42,308 bases of DNA, from assembly GCA_947593655.1 (NCBI GenBank), contig CANQDS010000010.1, positions 1 to 42,308 of the forward strand, read 5' to 3'. Numbering within the stretch: position 1 is the stretch's first letter; the number at the start of each line of letters is the position of its first letter. Origin of the DNA: an uncultured Lachnospiraceae bacterium. GTDB taxonomy: Bacteria > Bacillota > Clostridia > Lachnospirales > Lachnospiraceae. The position numbers and the translations under genes are program-made. The notes beneath the pieces are model-generated. The model was not told where the DNA came from and did no database searches. It worked only from the letters and a program-made list of their open reading frames with translations. This document shows positions 1 to 9,664 of this stretch, one piece after another.

Positions 1-477
1 CTTCACGACCGTCGGGACGCCTTCCTCGTCGAGCACGGAGACGCAGGACTGACGGGGCGCAAGATCATTGTTGATACCTATGGCGGGTATGCGCGCCACG
101 GCGGCGGGGCGTTTTCCGGAAAGGACTGCACCAAGGTAGACCGCTCCGCGGCTTACGCGGCGCGTTATGTAGCAAAGAATATCGTTGCGGCGGGCTTAGC
201 GGAGAAATGCGAGATCCAGCTTTCCTATGCGATCGGCGTAGCCGAGCCGACTTCCGTAATGGTAGATACGTTCGGCACGGGACGCATTTCCGATGAAAAA
301 CTGGTGGAGATCGTGCGGAAGCATTTTGATCTGCGTCCGGCGGGGATCATCAAGATGCTGGATTTAAGAAGGCCGATCTACCGCGCGACGGCTGCATACG
401 GACATTTCGGGCGTTCCGATCTGAACCTTCCGTGGGAGGCAGTCGATAAAGCAGAGGAATTAAAACAGTATCTTTAA
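1..477 (+). CDS. metK: S-adenosylmethionine synthetase, 3' part
   Basis: This is the C-terminal part of MetK, which makes S-adenosylmethionine from methionine and ATP in the cytoplasm. From about base 37 on it reads as family signature: [17 protein letters not shown], then [11 protein letters not shown] (the glycine-rich nonapeptide-like motif), [10 protein letters not shown] and [10 protein letters not shown], ending in KQYL just before the TAA at 475-477. The 5' end lies outside the window. The first 12 or so codons ([12 protein letters not shown]) do not match the nearly invariant GRFVIGGP stretch expected before GDAGLTG, so the extreme window edge may be a mis-joined or low-quality contig end (see findings). 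A terminator follows directly, so metK is probably transcribed alone or ends its operon here. The identification from base 37 on is secure. Confidence 0.95.
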   Translation, partial: LHDRRDAFLVEHGDAGLTGRKIIVDTYGGYARHGGGAFSGKDCTKVDRSAAYAARYVAKNIVAAGLAEKCEIQLSYAIGVAEPTSVMVDTFGTGRISDEKLVEIVRKHFDLRPAGIIKMLDLRRPIYRATAAYGHFGRSDLNLPWEAVDKAEELKQYL

Positions 478-490
478 TTAGATAAGAAGG

Positions 491-527
491 AGTCGTTTCC
501 GGCAGCAAGGTCAGGAACGGCTCTTTT
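491..527 (+). terminator. Rho-independent terminator after metK
   Basis: An imperfect hairpin (AGTCGTTTCC pairing with GGAACGGCT, with G-T pairs) is followed by a T5 run at 523-527. It lies 14 bases after the metK stop codon. Confidence 0.65.
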
Positions 528-543
528 TGTTGCGTAACCCGTA

Positions 544-572
544 TTGTGAAATCGACGGCGATGTTGTAAAAT
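544..572 (+). promoter_or_regulatory. Putative sigma-A promoter for the two-component operon
   Basis: TTGTGA (544-549) and TAAAAT (567-572) are separated by 17 bases. The pair lies between the metK terminator and the histidine kinase start at 595, so it would drive the kinase, regulator and pseudouridine synthase genes. Confidence 0.5.
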
Positions 573-594
573 TTAAAGCGGGAGGAAGCTGTAA

Positions 595-2079
595 ATGAAA
601 ATAAAAACAAAACTGATCGTATCATTCTGCATCATCATTTTTGTGCCGCTTTTGCTGGCGGCGATCGCGATCTGGAGCTTTTACCACATTCAGGCGCGGG
701 AGATCGAGCAGAACTACGGGATCCAGGACGTGGACGCTTTCCATATCGTCAGTTCCGTGCAGCTGCTGAACCGCTATACCATGCAGGATTTTGAGGAACT
801 GCAGCAGCAGGCGAGGACCGCTCCGTCGGTATTTTCCAATCCGGTTTATCTGGAGCAGGTAAACGATACGCTTTTGCAGAAATATTCCTATCTGGTGGTG
901 CGCGAAGACGGCGTGATCTCCTATAACGGAGGTACCGACAATGAGGCCGTGACCGGGGCGCTTCCGGATTACGGGGCGACGGATCCGGCGTCCAATATCG
1001 GGATCTATCTTGACAGTACCGAAGAGATTCTGGTAAAGCAGCTGGATATCACGTTTGAAAACGGAGAGGAAGGAAGCGTTTTTATCGTAACCTCCACCAA
1101 AGAAATGGTGCCGGAAGTGCAGAAATTGTACTGGGATGCGATGATCTCGATCGTGCTGATTTTGACGCTGACGGCGGTTATGCTGATCATATGGATCTAC
1201 CGGAGCATGATCACCCCGATCCGCAATCTGCAGAAAGCGGCGGAAAATATTCAGGAGGGGAATCTGGACTTCACGGTGGGCGTTCAGGGCGGCGATGAGA
1301 TCGGGGAACTGGGGCTTGCCTTTGAACGGATGCGCCAGCATCTGAAGGACAACGCGGAGGAAAAACTGAACAGCGAAACAGAGAACCGCGATCTGATCAG
1401 CAATATCGCCCATGATCTAAAGACGCCGATCACCGCGGTCAAAGGCTATGCGGAAGGGATTCTGGACGGAGTGGCGAATACGCCGGAAAAGATGGAAAAA
1501 TATATCCGGACGATCTATAATAAGGCAAATGAAATGGACATGCTGATCAATGAGCTGACCTTTTATTCCAAGATCGGTTCCAACCGCATCCCGTATAATT
1601 TTGCCAAGATCAATGTCGCGGAGTATTTTAAGGACTGTGTGGAAGAGATCGGCCTTGATCTGGAAGCGAAGGGGATCAGCCTGACTTACTGCAATTATGT
1701 GACGGAAGAAGTCATGATCATCGCCGATCCGGAGCAGCTCCGGCGGGTGATCAATAATATTGTCGGAAATTCCGTAAAATATATGGATAAGGCGGCGCGG
1801 TTCATCCAGATACGGATCAAGGATGTCGGGGACTTCATTCAGGTGGAAGTGGAGGACAACGGAAAAGGGATCGCGCAGAGGGATCTTCCGTACATCTTCG
1901 ACCGTTTTTACCGCACGGACGAATCCCGCAACTCGGCTACGGGCGGAAGCGGGATCGGGCTTTCCATCGTAAAGAAGATCATTGAAGACCACGGAGGCAA
2001 GATCTGGGCGGTGAGCAAGGAAGATCATGGAACCACGATGTATTTTGTGATCCGGAAATATGAGGAGGTATACGAATGA
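595..2079 (+). CDS. Membrane sensor histidine kinase (HAMP-HisKA-HATPase)
   Basis: This 494-residue sensor kinase has an N-terminal membrane segment (about 8-28), an extracytoplasmic sensor domain (about 30-185) and a second membrane segment (about 186-207). A HAMP linker (about 208-262) follows, then HisKA with phospho-acceptor His273 in the motif NIAHDLKTP. The catalytic domain shows the N box (INNIVGNSVKY), G1 (DNGKGIA), F box (FDRFYR) and G2 (GGSGIGLS). The start follows a GGGAGGAAG ribosome binding site. The stop overlaps the start of the response regulator gene by 4 bases (ATGA), indicating translational coupling. The extracytoplasmic domain has a dCache/single-Cache look, but I cannot assign a ligand. 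Confidence 0.93.
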   Translation: MKIKTKLIVSFCIIIFVPLLLAAIAIWSFYHIQAREIEQNYGIQDVDAFHIVSSVQLLNRYTMQDFEELQQQARTAPSVFSNPVYLEQVNDTLLQKYSYLVVREDGVISYNGGTDNEAVTGALPDYGATDPASNIGIYLDSTEEILVKQLDITFENGEEGSVFIVTSTKEMVPEVQKLYWDAMISIVLILTLTAVMLIIWIYRSMITPIRNLQKAAENIQEGNLDFTVGVQGGDEIGELGLAFERMRQHLKDNAEEKLNSETENRDLISNIAHDLKTPITAVKGYAEGILDGVANTPEKMEKYIRTIYNKANEMDMLINELTFYSKIGSNRIPYNFAKINVAEYFKDCVEEIGLDLEAKGISLTYCNYVTEEVMIIADPEQLRRVINNIVGNSVKYMDKAARFIQIRIKDVGDFIQVEVEDNGKGIAQRDLPYIFDRFYRTDESRNSATGGSGIGLSIVKKIIEDHGGKIWAVSKEDHGTTMYFVIRKYEEVYE

Positions 2080-2765
2080 GCAGGATATTGATTTTAGAGG
2101 ACGAAGTGGATATTGCGAATCTGGAAAAGGATTATCTGGAGCTGAGCGGATTTGAAGTAGAGATTGAAAATGACGGAATGGACGGCTTAAAGCGCGCGCT
2201 GAATGAAGAGTTCGATCTGTTTATCCTGGATCTGATGCTTCCGGGCATCGACGGCTTTGAGATCTGCCGGGAGATCCGGGAGAAGAAGAATACGCCGATC
2301 CTTATGGTTTCCGCCAAGAAAGACGATATCGATAAGATCCGCGGGCTGGGGCTGGGGGCGGACGATTACGTTACGAAGCCGTTTTCCCCGAGCGAGCTGG
2401 TGGCAAGGGTGAAAGCGCATCTGGCGCGTTACGAGCGCCTGATCAGCAGCAATATCGTGGAAAACGATATCGTGGAGATCCGCGGGATCCGCATCGATAA
2501 GACGGCGCGGCGGGTATGGATCAACGGGGAGGAAAAGCAGTTTACGACCAAGGAATTTGACCTGCTGACGTTTCTGGCGGAGAATCCCAACCATGTTTTT
2601 TCCAAAGAAGAGCTGTTCCGCCGGATCTGGGATATGGAGTCGATCGGGGATATCGCCACGGTTACGGTCCATATTAAAAAGATCCGGGAAAAGATCGAGC
2701 TGAACACCAATAAACCGCAGTATATCGAAACAATATGGGGAGTCGGATACCGATTTAAATTATAA
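2076..2765 (+). CDS. OmpR-family response regulator
   Basis: This is a 229-residue two-domain response regulator. The receiver domain (1-120) has the acidic pair EDE near residues 8-10, the phospho-acceptor Asp52 in FILDLMLPG and the conserved KPF. The C-terminal winged-helix DNA-binding domain (about 130-229) ends in ETIWGVGYRFKL, the usual OmpR/PhoB ending. It is the partner of the overlapping upstream kinase. Its target genes are not evident from the sequence. The pseudouridine synthase gene starts one base after its stop and is probably co-transcribed. Confidence 0.95.
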   Translation: MSRILILEDEVDIANLEKDYLELSGFEVEIENDGMDGLKRALNEEFDLFILDLMLPGIDGFEICREIREKKNTPILMVSAKKDDIDKIRGLGLGADDYVTKPFSPSELVARVKAHLARYERLISSNIVENDIVEIRGIRIDKTARRVWINGEEKQFTTKEFDLLTFLAENPNHVFSKEELFRRIWDMESIGDIATVTVHIKKIREKIELNTNKPQYIETIWGVGYRFKL

Positions 2766-2766
2766 G

Positions 2767-3471
2767 ATGCAGACAAGATTCGAGATCATTTATGAGGACA
2801 CGGCGGTTCTGGTCTGCCGCAAACCCGGCGGCATAGCGGCGCAGAGCGGGCGGCTCGGGGAACAGGATATGGAATCCCTTTTGAAAAATTACCGGGCCGA
2901 AAAGAACGAACCGCCCTATATCGGGATCGTCCACCGTCTGGATCAGCCGGTAGAGGGGCTGATGGTATTTGCCAAGACGAAAGAAGCCGCGGCGTCGCTT
3001 TCCCGGCAGATCAGTTCCCGCATGATCGGGAAACACTATTACGCCGCTGTGCGGATCCTGCCGGCCGCCGGGGCGTATGGCGGCCTGCCGGGGAAGGCGG
3101 GGACTCTGGAAGATGAGCTTTTGTTCGATAAAAAGGCAAACCGCGCGGCAGCCGTACCGGAGGGTTCCGGCGGGAAAAAAGCCGTTCTGAATTACCGGAT
3201 CGTAAAAAAGAAAGAAGATCTGGCGCTTCTGGATATTACGCTCCATACCGGACGGCGGCACCAGATCCGTTTCCAGCTGGCCGAAAGGGGATGTCCGATC
3301 CTCGGCGACCGCAGATACGGACCGGCGCAGAGCGGGGGAGAAGAATATCCCCTGCCCGCACTGTGCGCGTACCGTCTGGAGTTTGCGCATCCCGTGAGCG
3401 GGAAAACAATGGATTTTCGAATTCAGCCGGAATTCTTGACAAGGATTTTAGATTGGAATAATATAAAATAG
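2767..3471 (+). CDS. RluA-family pseudouridine synthase
   Basis: This 234-residue protein has the RluA-family catalytic signature HRLDQPVEGLMVFAKT, whose Asp is the nucleophile that isomerises uridine to pseudouridine in rRNA or tRNA. It also has the family's later block HTGRRHQIRFQLA. There is no N-terminal S4 RNA-binding domain, so it is a minimal catalytic form, like several Firmicutes paralogues. The exact RNA position modified cannot be read from sequence. It starts one base after the response regulator stop codon (TAA, then A, then ATG), so it is translated from the same message. The proS promoter lies inside its last codons. Confidence 0.88.
   Translation: MQTRFEIIYEDTAVLVCRKPGGIAAQSGRLGEQDMESLLKNYRAEKNEPPYIGIVHRLDQPVEGLMVFAKTKEAAASLSRQISSRMIGKHYYAAVRILPAAGAYGGLPGKAGTLEDELLFDKKANRAAAVPEGSGGKKAVLNYRIVKKKEDLALLDITLHTGRRHQIRFQLAERGCPILGDRRYGPAQSGGEEYPLPALCAYRLEFAHPVSGKTMDFRIQPEFLTRILDWNNIK
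3436..3464 (+). promoter_or_regulatory. Putative sigma-A promoter for proS
   Basis: A perfect TTGACA (3436-3441) is followed 17 bases later by TAATAT (3459-3464, 4 of 6). It lies within the 3' end of the preceding gene and about 40 bases before the proS start. Confidence 0.55.
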
Positions 3472-3504
3472 AGTTATTTTATCAGAGGATAAAGGAGATT
3501 GGAT

Positions 3505-4944
3505 ATGGCGAAGGAGAAGAAACTGGTAGAAGCCATTACTTCTATGGAGGAAGACTTTGCGCAATGGTACACCGACGTGGTGAAGAAGGCGGAGCTGATC
3601 GATTATTCTTCCGTCAAGGGATGCATGATCATCAAGCCGGCGGGCTATGCGATCTGGGAGAATATTCAAAGGGAACTGGACCGCAGGTTTAAGGAAACCG
3701 GCGTGGAGAACGTATATATGCCTCTTTTTATTCCGGAAAGCCTGCTGGAGAAGGAGAAAGACCATGTCGAGGGCTTTGCGCCGGAAGTGGCGTGGGTGAC
3801 GCACGGAGGCATGAGCGAACTTCCGGAGCGGCTGTGCGTGCGCCCGACCTCGGAGACGCTTTTCTGCGATTTTTATAAGAATCTGATACAGTCCTACCGG
3901 GATCTTCCGAAGCTGTACAATCAATGGTGCTCCGTGGTGCGCTGGGAGAAGGAGACACGTCCGTTTTTGCGCTCGAGGGAGTTTTTGTGGCAGGAAGGGC
4001 ATACGGCGCACGCAACCGCGGAAGAGGCCGAAGAGCGCACCATCCAGATGCTCAACGTCTATGCGGATTTCTGTGAAGAAGTGCTGGCGATGCCGGTGAT
4101 CCGGGGGCAGAAGACGGAGAAAGAGAAGTTCGCCGGGGCAATGGCGACTTATACGATAGAAGCGCTGATGCACGACGGGAAGGCGCTGCAGTCCGGAACC
4201 AGCCATAATTTCGGGGACGGATTCGCCCGCGCGTTCGGGATCCAGTTCACCGATAAAGACAATCAGCTGAAATACGTTTACCAGACTTCGTGGGGCATGA
4301 CCACCCGCCTGATCGGCGCGATCATCATGGTGCACGGAGACGATTCGGGGCTTGTGCTGCCGCCGAAGATCGCGCCGGTACAGGCGATGGTGGTTCCGAT
4401 CATGCAGCATAAAGAGGGCGTTTTGGAACAGGCCAGGGAAGTTCAAAAGAGGCTTGCGGGCGTCTGCCGCGTGAAGCTGGATGACAGCGATAAGAGTCCG
4501 GGATGGAAGTTTGCGGAACAGGAGATGCGCGGGATCCCGATCCGGGTGGAACTGGGGCCGAAAGATATCGAGGCGGGGCGCTGCGTCTTAGTACGGCGCG
4601 ATACGCGCGAGAAAACCGAAGTTTCCCTGGATGCGGTCGAAACGGAAGTTCCAAAGCTTTTAGAGACGATCCAGAACGATATGTTTGCGCGGGCGAAGGC
4701 GCACCGCGACGCGCATATCTGGGATGCGCATGATTATGAAGAACTGAAAGAGACGGCCGCATTGAAGCCGGGATTTATCCGGGGCATGTGGTGCGGCAGC
4801 AGGGAGTGCGAGGACAAGATCAAGGAAGAGCTTGCGGTAACGTCCCGGTGCATTCCGTTCCACGATAAAGAAGCGGTTTCCGACGTCTGCGTATGCTGCG
4901 GGAAACCGGCGCATACACTGATCTATTGGGGGAAAGCCTATTAA
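3505..4944 (+). CDS. proS: Prolyl-tRNA synthetase, archaeal/eukaryal-type
   Basis: Class II aminoacyl-tRNA synthetase that attaches proline to tRNA-Pro. It is 479 residues and lacks the bacterial editing insertion. It has motif-2-like [25 protein letters not shown] and the C-terminal extension typical of the archaeal/eukaryal-type enzyme, with a cysteine set (WCGSRECE, then CVCCGKPA) and a C-terminal Tyr (GKAY) as in that group. The start was chosen at ATG 3505 because the AAAGGAG at 3491-3497 is 7 bases upstream. The in-frame TTG at 3499 is only one base from the ribosome binding site. The stop is 30 bases before the GGDEF gene, with no terminator between them. Confidence 0.95.
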   Translation: MAKEKKLVEAITSMEEDFAQWYTDVVKKAELIDYSSVKGCMIIKPAGYAIWENIQRELDRRFKETGVENVYMPLFIPESLLEKEKDHVEGFAPEVAWVTHGGMSELPERLCVRPTSETLFCDFYKNLIQSYRDLPKLYNQWCSVVRWEKETRPFLRSREFLWQEGHTAHATAEEAEERTIQMLNVYADFCEEVLAMPVIRGQKTEKEKFAGAMATYTIEALMHDGKALQSGTSHNFGDGFARAFGIQFTDKDNQLKYVYQTSWGMTTRLIGAIIMVHGDDSGLVLPPKIAPVQAMVVPIMQHKEGVLEQAREVQKRLAGVCRVKLDDSDKSPGWKFAEQEMRGIPIRVELGPKDIEAGRCVLVRRDTREKTEVSLDAVETEVPKLLETIQNDMFARAKAHRDAHIWDAHDYEELKETAALKPGFIRGMWCGSRECEDKIKEELAVTSRCIPFHDKEAVSDVCVCCGKPAHTLIYWGKAY

Positions 4945-4974
4945 AACCTATGAAAGCCTGTAACGGGGGGTAAA

Positions 4975-7900
4975 ATGATTGATAAGTATTACAACGGCGT
5001 GATCGAACAGGTATACAGCCGTATCGGGAAAACGGAAAAGAACATTGTCATGGCCTGCTACAGCAATGATTTTTCCATACGGGAACTGGAAAGCATTAAA
5101 CGTTATTCCGGGAATGAGGACGGAATCTTTTTTGCATGGCACGAATATGATTTTTCTTCCCTGGTCAGTGCCTACGAGCCGTTTCTGGATATCATATGCC
5201 GACTCTACCGGGAGAAGATCGGCGGGGATTTCGGGGAGTTTCTGGAGAAATGCGGCGTATACGTCCTGCACAGGCCGCTTTTGGAATCCTACTATGAAAC
5301 CGGGATCGCCAGACGGGAGGAATCCATTCTTCTGGGCGAAGTATCCTATGAGCAGGAGCGCATGACGGAAGCGGTGGCGGCGATGCTGAAAGCGGTAGCG
5401 GAAGTCTGTCCGCTGGTCGTTGTGATCAATCGGTTTCAATTGGCGGCCAGCAGCGTCCTGCAGCTGGTCAGCGGCTTGATCAAAGAGCCGTCGGTCAACA
5501 TCGGGCTGGTTTTAGGCGTGAACGAAGGAACGTTCCGTCAGGATGATATGCCGGCCGTATGGGAGTTGATCGTAGAGGGAGTCGAGGACAGCAGCCAGAT
5601 GTACCACATCGGAAGCAGCGGGAAGCGCCGCTCGGAAGATTCGGGACGGGCGCAGACGGAGCAGGACTACGAGAGCAGCCAGAATAAGATCACCAATACC
5701 ACGGAACTGCTGGATTTTGACCAGTCGAAGCGGTTTTTCCAGCAGATCGAACAGAGGATCAAGTTCGAGGATATTACGCTGAAAGATGAGTTTAAGCTGA
5801 CGTATCTGTTTATGTATGCGAAAGTTTCCGTTCTGCTCGGGGAGATGTCAAAGGCGCTGGAACTGGTGGAAGAGATCACCCATCTGCAGGCGCCGGAATA
5901 CGAGGGGATCATCAATTATGAGTGCGCCTATCTGATCGCGACCTGCTATATGTATCAGGGAAAGCTTTCCGATGCCCTGTCCTATGCGGCGATCGCGCGC
6001 GAGGTAGCGGAGAAGAACGGCAGCGAGGAGCAGATCTTTAAGGCGGAACTCTTAAATGTCCAGACGCAGATGTCCGGATGGTACAATATCTTTTTCTGTG
6101 TGCAGGATATCCCGATCGATGAAGAACTGATCGAGAAGCTGATCCGTTATAATTACAAAAACCATCTTGCGCATATTTACATCTATGCTTACGATAACCG
6201 TCCGGAGGTTGTTGCGAAAGCCTACCGTTCCGAGTCGGCGCTGTACTATTTCAGCAAGGGCGTGGCGCTGGCGAAAGAGATCGGAAACGGGATGCTGGTG
6301 CATAACGCCTATGAGAAAAACATTATGCTGGCGTCCACCAACGGAATGAACGAGATCGCCATGCTCTATTCGGTCCGCACCTATGAATTCCTGAAAGGAA
6401 AGGATTCGGTGCTGGTCGGAAGGATCTACAGCGGCCTCGGTTATAATTTAAGCGCGATCGGCGAGAGCAAAAAAGCGAACGCCTATTACAACTGCGCGAG
6501 CGATATGTTTTACAAGTTAAAGATGCCGGAAGATATTGCGGAGGTTTACTATAACCGCGCACTCAACAATATCCTGCTGGGGCGGTATGAAGATGCGGAA
6601 CATGATCTGCAGCTGTCGATCAAGGCGATCGATAAGCTCCACCTGAACAGCTTAAGGGTGTGCAACCTGTCGAAATTATACGCGCTTCTGGCGCTTTCCT
6701 GCATCCTGCAGAACGACCGCTTCAACTGCGAGCGTTATCTGTTAAGCTGCAGGCAGTTTTTGAATTACATCATCGAGAAGGAAAAAGAGAAGCAGGATAT
6801 CGAAGTCATCCATGATTATGCGAAATCGGACGACGATATGTTCCTGTATACGTTTTCCACGGCGCTGCTCAACAACGCGGACGGCAATAAATCCGAAGCG
6901 TTTGCCAATTATCTGGCGGCGGAGAAATATCTCCTGAATGCGGAAGGCAACCAGTTCTTTGCTTACCGCCTGTTCCGCACGAAGCGGATGGAGATCTTTA
7001 AGGAATTCGGGCGCACGGAATTGTATGAACGGGAGAAGCAGCTCTTAGAGCAGCATGAAGAAGCCAACCGGCAGATCGCCCAGAACGTTCCGGATACGCT
7101 GCTCGAAGAGGTTCAGATCGGGGATTATGAAGGGGAATGCAGCGTGCCGGAATCCGATATCGAGGCGCTGATCAAGCAGAAGGGCTTAGAGGTCGATCTG
7201 CAGATCAGCAAGCGGCAGATGGATTTCATCTCGACCTGGCAGAAGATGATCGACGTGGGCGATATGAATATCGACACTATGATATCGAACGCCATGCGGG
7301 CGTTTATCAACCACTTTAATGTCGATCAGGTGCTTTATCTGCGTTACGGCGAAGAGGATCAGTTTACCGAGCTGTATAACGATACGGGCGTCCGGATGAC
7401 GCCGGAGATCATCAAAGGGCTTGAGTACGCCATGAAAGAATATCCGCAGGGTTTTGCGGTTTCCAAGATCAGCGACAGCTTTTTCGAGCATCAGGATGCG
7501 ATCTCCTACTTTGGAATGGATAATGTCTGCTCCTTTGTTGCGATCCCGTTTTTAAAGAACGGAAGGCTGTCCGATCTTCTGATTACATACATCTGCATGA
7601 AGGACAACTGGCATTCCTCCATCGAGCGGTACATGTTAAACGAGGACGATCTGAAGATCTACCGGCTTCTGTTCCGCGAAATGGGCTATTCCATCAACCG
7701 TATGGAGGCGAGCCGCAAGGTTTACGAGATGAACAGCAAGCTGCAGGCGGCGGCCGTTACGGATGTGCTGACCGGCATCTACAACCGTGCGGGCATGTAT
7801 GAAGAGATCGCCCGCATGACGGAGCAGATCGCAAAGGAAAACAGGCGGCAGGGCATGGGCTTAATGTTTATCGATCTGGATAACTTTAAGCATTACAACG

Positions 7901-8289
7901 ATACGTTCGGCCATGATATCGGCGATATCATCTTAAAGGAGATGGCGAATATCTACCGGCAGGTCTGCGAAGGACACGGATTTGCCAGCCGCTACGGCGG
8001 AGATGAATTTATCATCATCTTAAATACCGACGACCGGGATCTTCTCGAGGAGATGGCCAAAGAGATCTACCGCAGGATCGACGAGACGAACGGCTTCCAG
8101 AAGGAGATCGAGAACCGGATCCACAAAGAGGTCGTGGTGGACGAAAGCCGCAGGATCAGCTGTTCCATCGGGATTTCTTCCGCTCCGGATATCCGGGATG
8201 AGGAGTCGGTCAGCCAGCTCATCCAGAAAGCGGATGACCTTCTTTATACGGTGAAAACAACGGAAAAGGGACATTACGCATTTATATGA
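4975..8289 (+). CDS. Large TPR-like diguanylate cyclase (GGDEF protein)
   Basis: This 1,104-residue protein shows no signal peptide or membrane segment and is probably cytoplasmic. The C-terminal ~165 residues form a GGDEF domain with an intact RYGGDEF (about 1006-1012) and substrate-site residues FIDLDNFKHYNDTFGHDIGD, so it should make c-di-GMP from GTP. The RxxD inhibitory I-site is absent. The N-terminal ~200 residues resemble the ATPase region of STAND/AAA regulators (VCPLVVVINRFQ), but I see no Walker A motif. Residues ~240-700 are helical and TPR-like (repeated A..Y/A..A patterns such as GRYEDAEHDLQLSIKA). Residues ~750-920 may be a GAF-like sensor, an inference from position and composition only. 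It follows proS by 30 bases and overlaps cca by 4 bases. Confidence 0.88.
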   Translation: MIDKYYNGVIEQVYSRIGKTEKNIVMACYSNDFSIRELESIKRYSGNEDGIFFAWHEYDFSSLVSAYEPFLDIICRLYREKIGGDFGEFLEKCGVYVLHRPLLESYYETGIARREESILLGEVSYEQERMTEAVAAMLKAVAEVCPLVVVINRFQLAASSVLQLVSGLIKEPSVNIGLVLGVNEGTFRQDDMPAVWELIVEGVEDSSQMYHIGSSGKRRSEDSGRAQTEQDYESSQNKITNTTELLDFDQSKRFFQQIEQRIKFEDITLKDEFKLTYLFMYAKVSVLLGEMSKALELVEEITHLQAPEYEGIINYECAYLIATCYMYQGKLSDALSYAAIAREVAEKNGSEEQIFKAELLNVQTQMSGWYNIFFCVQDIPIDEELIEKLIRYNYKNHLAHIYIYAYDNRPEVVAKAYRSESALYYFSKGVALAKEIGNGMLVHNAYEKNIMLASTNGMNEIAMLYSVRTYEFLKGKDSVLVGRIYSGLGYNLSAIGESKKANAYYNCASDMFYKLKMPEDIAEVYYNRALNNILLGRYEDAEHDLQLSIKAIDKLHLNSLRVCNLSKLYALLALSCILQNDRFNCERYLLSCRQFLNYIIEKEKEKQDIEVIHDYAKSDDDMFLYTFSTALLNNADGNKSEAFANYLAAEKYLLNAEGNQFFAYRLFRTKRMEIFKEFGRTELYEREKQLLEQHEEANRQIAQNVPDTLLEEVQIGDYEGECSVPESDIEALIKQKGLEVDLQISKRQMDFISTWQKMIDVGDMNIDTMISNAMRAFINHFNVDQVLYLRYGEEDQFTELYNDTGVRMTPEIIKGLEYAMKEYPQGFAVSKISDSFFEHQDAISYFGMDNVCSFVAIPFLKNGRLSDLLITYICMKDNWHSSIERYMLNEDDLKIYRLLFREMGYSINRMEASRKVYEMNSKLQAAAVTDVLTGIYNRAGMYEEIARMTEQIAKENRRQGMGLMFIDLDNFKHYNDTFGHDIGDIILKEMANIYRQVCEGHGFASRYGGDEFIIILNTDDRDLLEEMAKEIYRRIDETNGFQKEIENRIHKEVVVDESRRISCSIGISSAPDIRDEESVSQLIQKADDLLYTVKTTEKGHYAFI

Positions 8290-9626
8290 GAATCGATTTG
8301 CCGGAAAACGTAAACAGAATCATACACACGCTGGAAGAACACGGTTTTGAAGCGTATGTGGTGGGCGGATGCGTGCGCGATGTGATGCTGGGGCGGATGC
8401 CGCAGGATTGGGATATTACGACGTCCGCCCAGCCGAAGCAGGTGAAGGCGCTGTTTCCCCGCACGGTGGACACCGGGATCCGGCATGGAACCGTTACCGT
8501 TTTGTGCGGCGGCACCGGTTATGAGGTGACGACATACCGCATCGACGGGGAATACGAAGATGCGCGCCATCCGAAGTATGTATTGTTTACTCCGGAGCTT
8601 CCGGAAGATCTAAAGCGCAGGGATTTTACGGTCAATGCGATGGCGTATAATGAAACGCGGGGGCTTGTGGATGCATTCGGCGGAGCGGAGGACTTAAGAA
8701 AAGGGATCATCCGCTGTGTCGGGAATCCGAAGGACCGGTTCGCGGAAGACGCGCTTCGGATGTTACGAGCCGTGCGTTTTGCGGCGCAGCTGGATTTTTC
8801 CATAGAAGAGCAGACAAGGAAAGCGATCCGCGAGAACGCGCCGCTGCTTGCAAAGGTCAGCGCGGAGCGGATCCAGGCGGAACTGGTGAAGCTTCTGGTT
8901 TCCGGACGGCCGCAGGAGATCCGGACGGCGTATGAACTGTCCTTGACGGCGGTCTTTCTGCCGGAATTTGACTGGATGATGGAGACGCCGCAGCAGAACA
9001 AGCACCACTGTTATACGGTGGGGGAGCATACGGTGCATTCTCTGGAGCATGTCCGCGCCGATAAAGTGCTGCGCCTTACGATGCTTCTGCATGATGTGGC
9101 GAAACCGCAGTGCATGACGACGGACGAAGCCGGGCAGAACCATTTCAAAGGGCATCCCGGACAGGGCGAAAAACTGGCGGAAAGCATTCTGCGGAGGCTG
9201 AAATTCGATAACGATACGATCAGGCGCGTATGTCGTCTGGTGCGCTTCCACGACGAGCGGCCGCCGCTTACGGAAGAAAGCATCCGGCGGACGGTCAGCC
9301 GGATCGGCATAGAGCAGTTTCCGGCGCTTTTTGCGGTCAAGCGGGCGGATACGCTGGCGCAGAGCGGATACCGGCGCGCGGAAAAGCTGCGCTACATTGA
9401 GGAATTTGAACAGATCTACCATAAAATACAAAGCGAGAACCAGTGCATTCAGAAGAAGGATCTGGCCGTCAGCGGGCAGGATCTGATCGCGATGGGAATG
9501 CACACGGGAAAAGAGATCGGCAGCGTGTTAGAGCAGCTTTTTGAAGAAGTACTGGAACATCCGGAATGGAATGAGCGGGAAAAGTTGCTGGAACTGGCAC
9601 ATAAATTGGCAGCCCCTTTCATATGA
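8286..9626 (+). CDS. cca: CCA tRNA nucleotidyltransferase with HD domain
   Basis: This 446-residue class II nucleotidyltransferase adds or repairs the 3' CCA of tRNAs. It has the polymerase-beta-type active site GGCVRDVMLGRMPQDWDI (about 27-44, with metal-binding D41 and D43). It also has the RRDFTVNAMA and EDALRMLRAVRFAAQL motifs of the head and neck. A C-terminal HD domain follows (LLHDVAKP, H269/D270), as in many Firmicutes forms. The ATG overlaps the GGDEF stop codon (ATGA), so the genes are translationally coupled. The only tRNA gene in this window (tRNA-Tyr) does not encode its CCA, consistent with a need for this enzyme. The operon ends in the hairpin at 9612-9664. Confidence 0.95.
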   Translation: MRIDLPENVNRIIHTLEEHGFEAYVVGGCVRDVMLGRMPQDWDITTSAQPKQVKALFPRTVDTGIRHGTVTVLCGGTGYEVTTYRIDGEYEDARHPKYVLFTPELPEDLKRRDFTVNAMAYNETRGLVDAFGGAEDLRKGIIRCVGNPKDRFAEDALRMLRAVRFAAQLDFSIEEQTRKAIRENAPLLAKVSAERIQAELVKLLVSGRPQEIRTAYELSLTAVFLPEFDWMMETPQQNKHHCYTVGEHTVHSLEHVRADKVLRLTMLLHDVAKPQCMTTDEAGQNHFKGHPGQGEKLAESILRRLKFDNDTIRRVCRLVRFHDERPPLTEESIRRTVSRIGIEQFPALFAVKRADTLAQSGYRRAEKLRYIEEFEQIYHKIQSENQCIQKKDLAVSGQDLIAMGMHTGKEIGSVLEQLFEEVLEHPEWNEREKLLELAHKLAAPFI

Positions 9627-9664
9627 TAAACAGACGCGAGTGAGTCATATGGAGGGGTTTTTTT
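9612..9664 (+). terminator. cca terminator whose 3' arm holds the next gene's Shine-Dalgarno
   Basis: Thirteen base pairs form between CCCCTTTCATATGA (9612-9625) and TCATATGGAGGGG, with one bulge, followed by T7. The GGAGGGG (9651-9657) in the 3' arm is also the ribosome binding site for the TTG start at 9663. CATATGATA (9620-9628) in the 5' arm fits the CATANNNTA form of Bacillus sigma-K -10 elements. Confidence 0.8.

Noticed and set aside
622-1413. Long minus-strand open frame opposite the first histidine kinase
   Set aside because: It is antisense to a gene with clear kinase motifs and has a His/Arg-rich composition typical of shadow frames in GC-rich codons; no ribosome binding site or family motif was seen.
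3448-4446. 332-codon minus-strand frame opposite proS
   Set aside because: It is antisense to the ProRS catalytic core and has the same shadow-frame composition, so it is not a gene.
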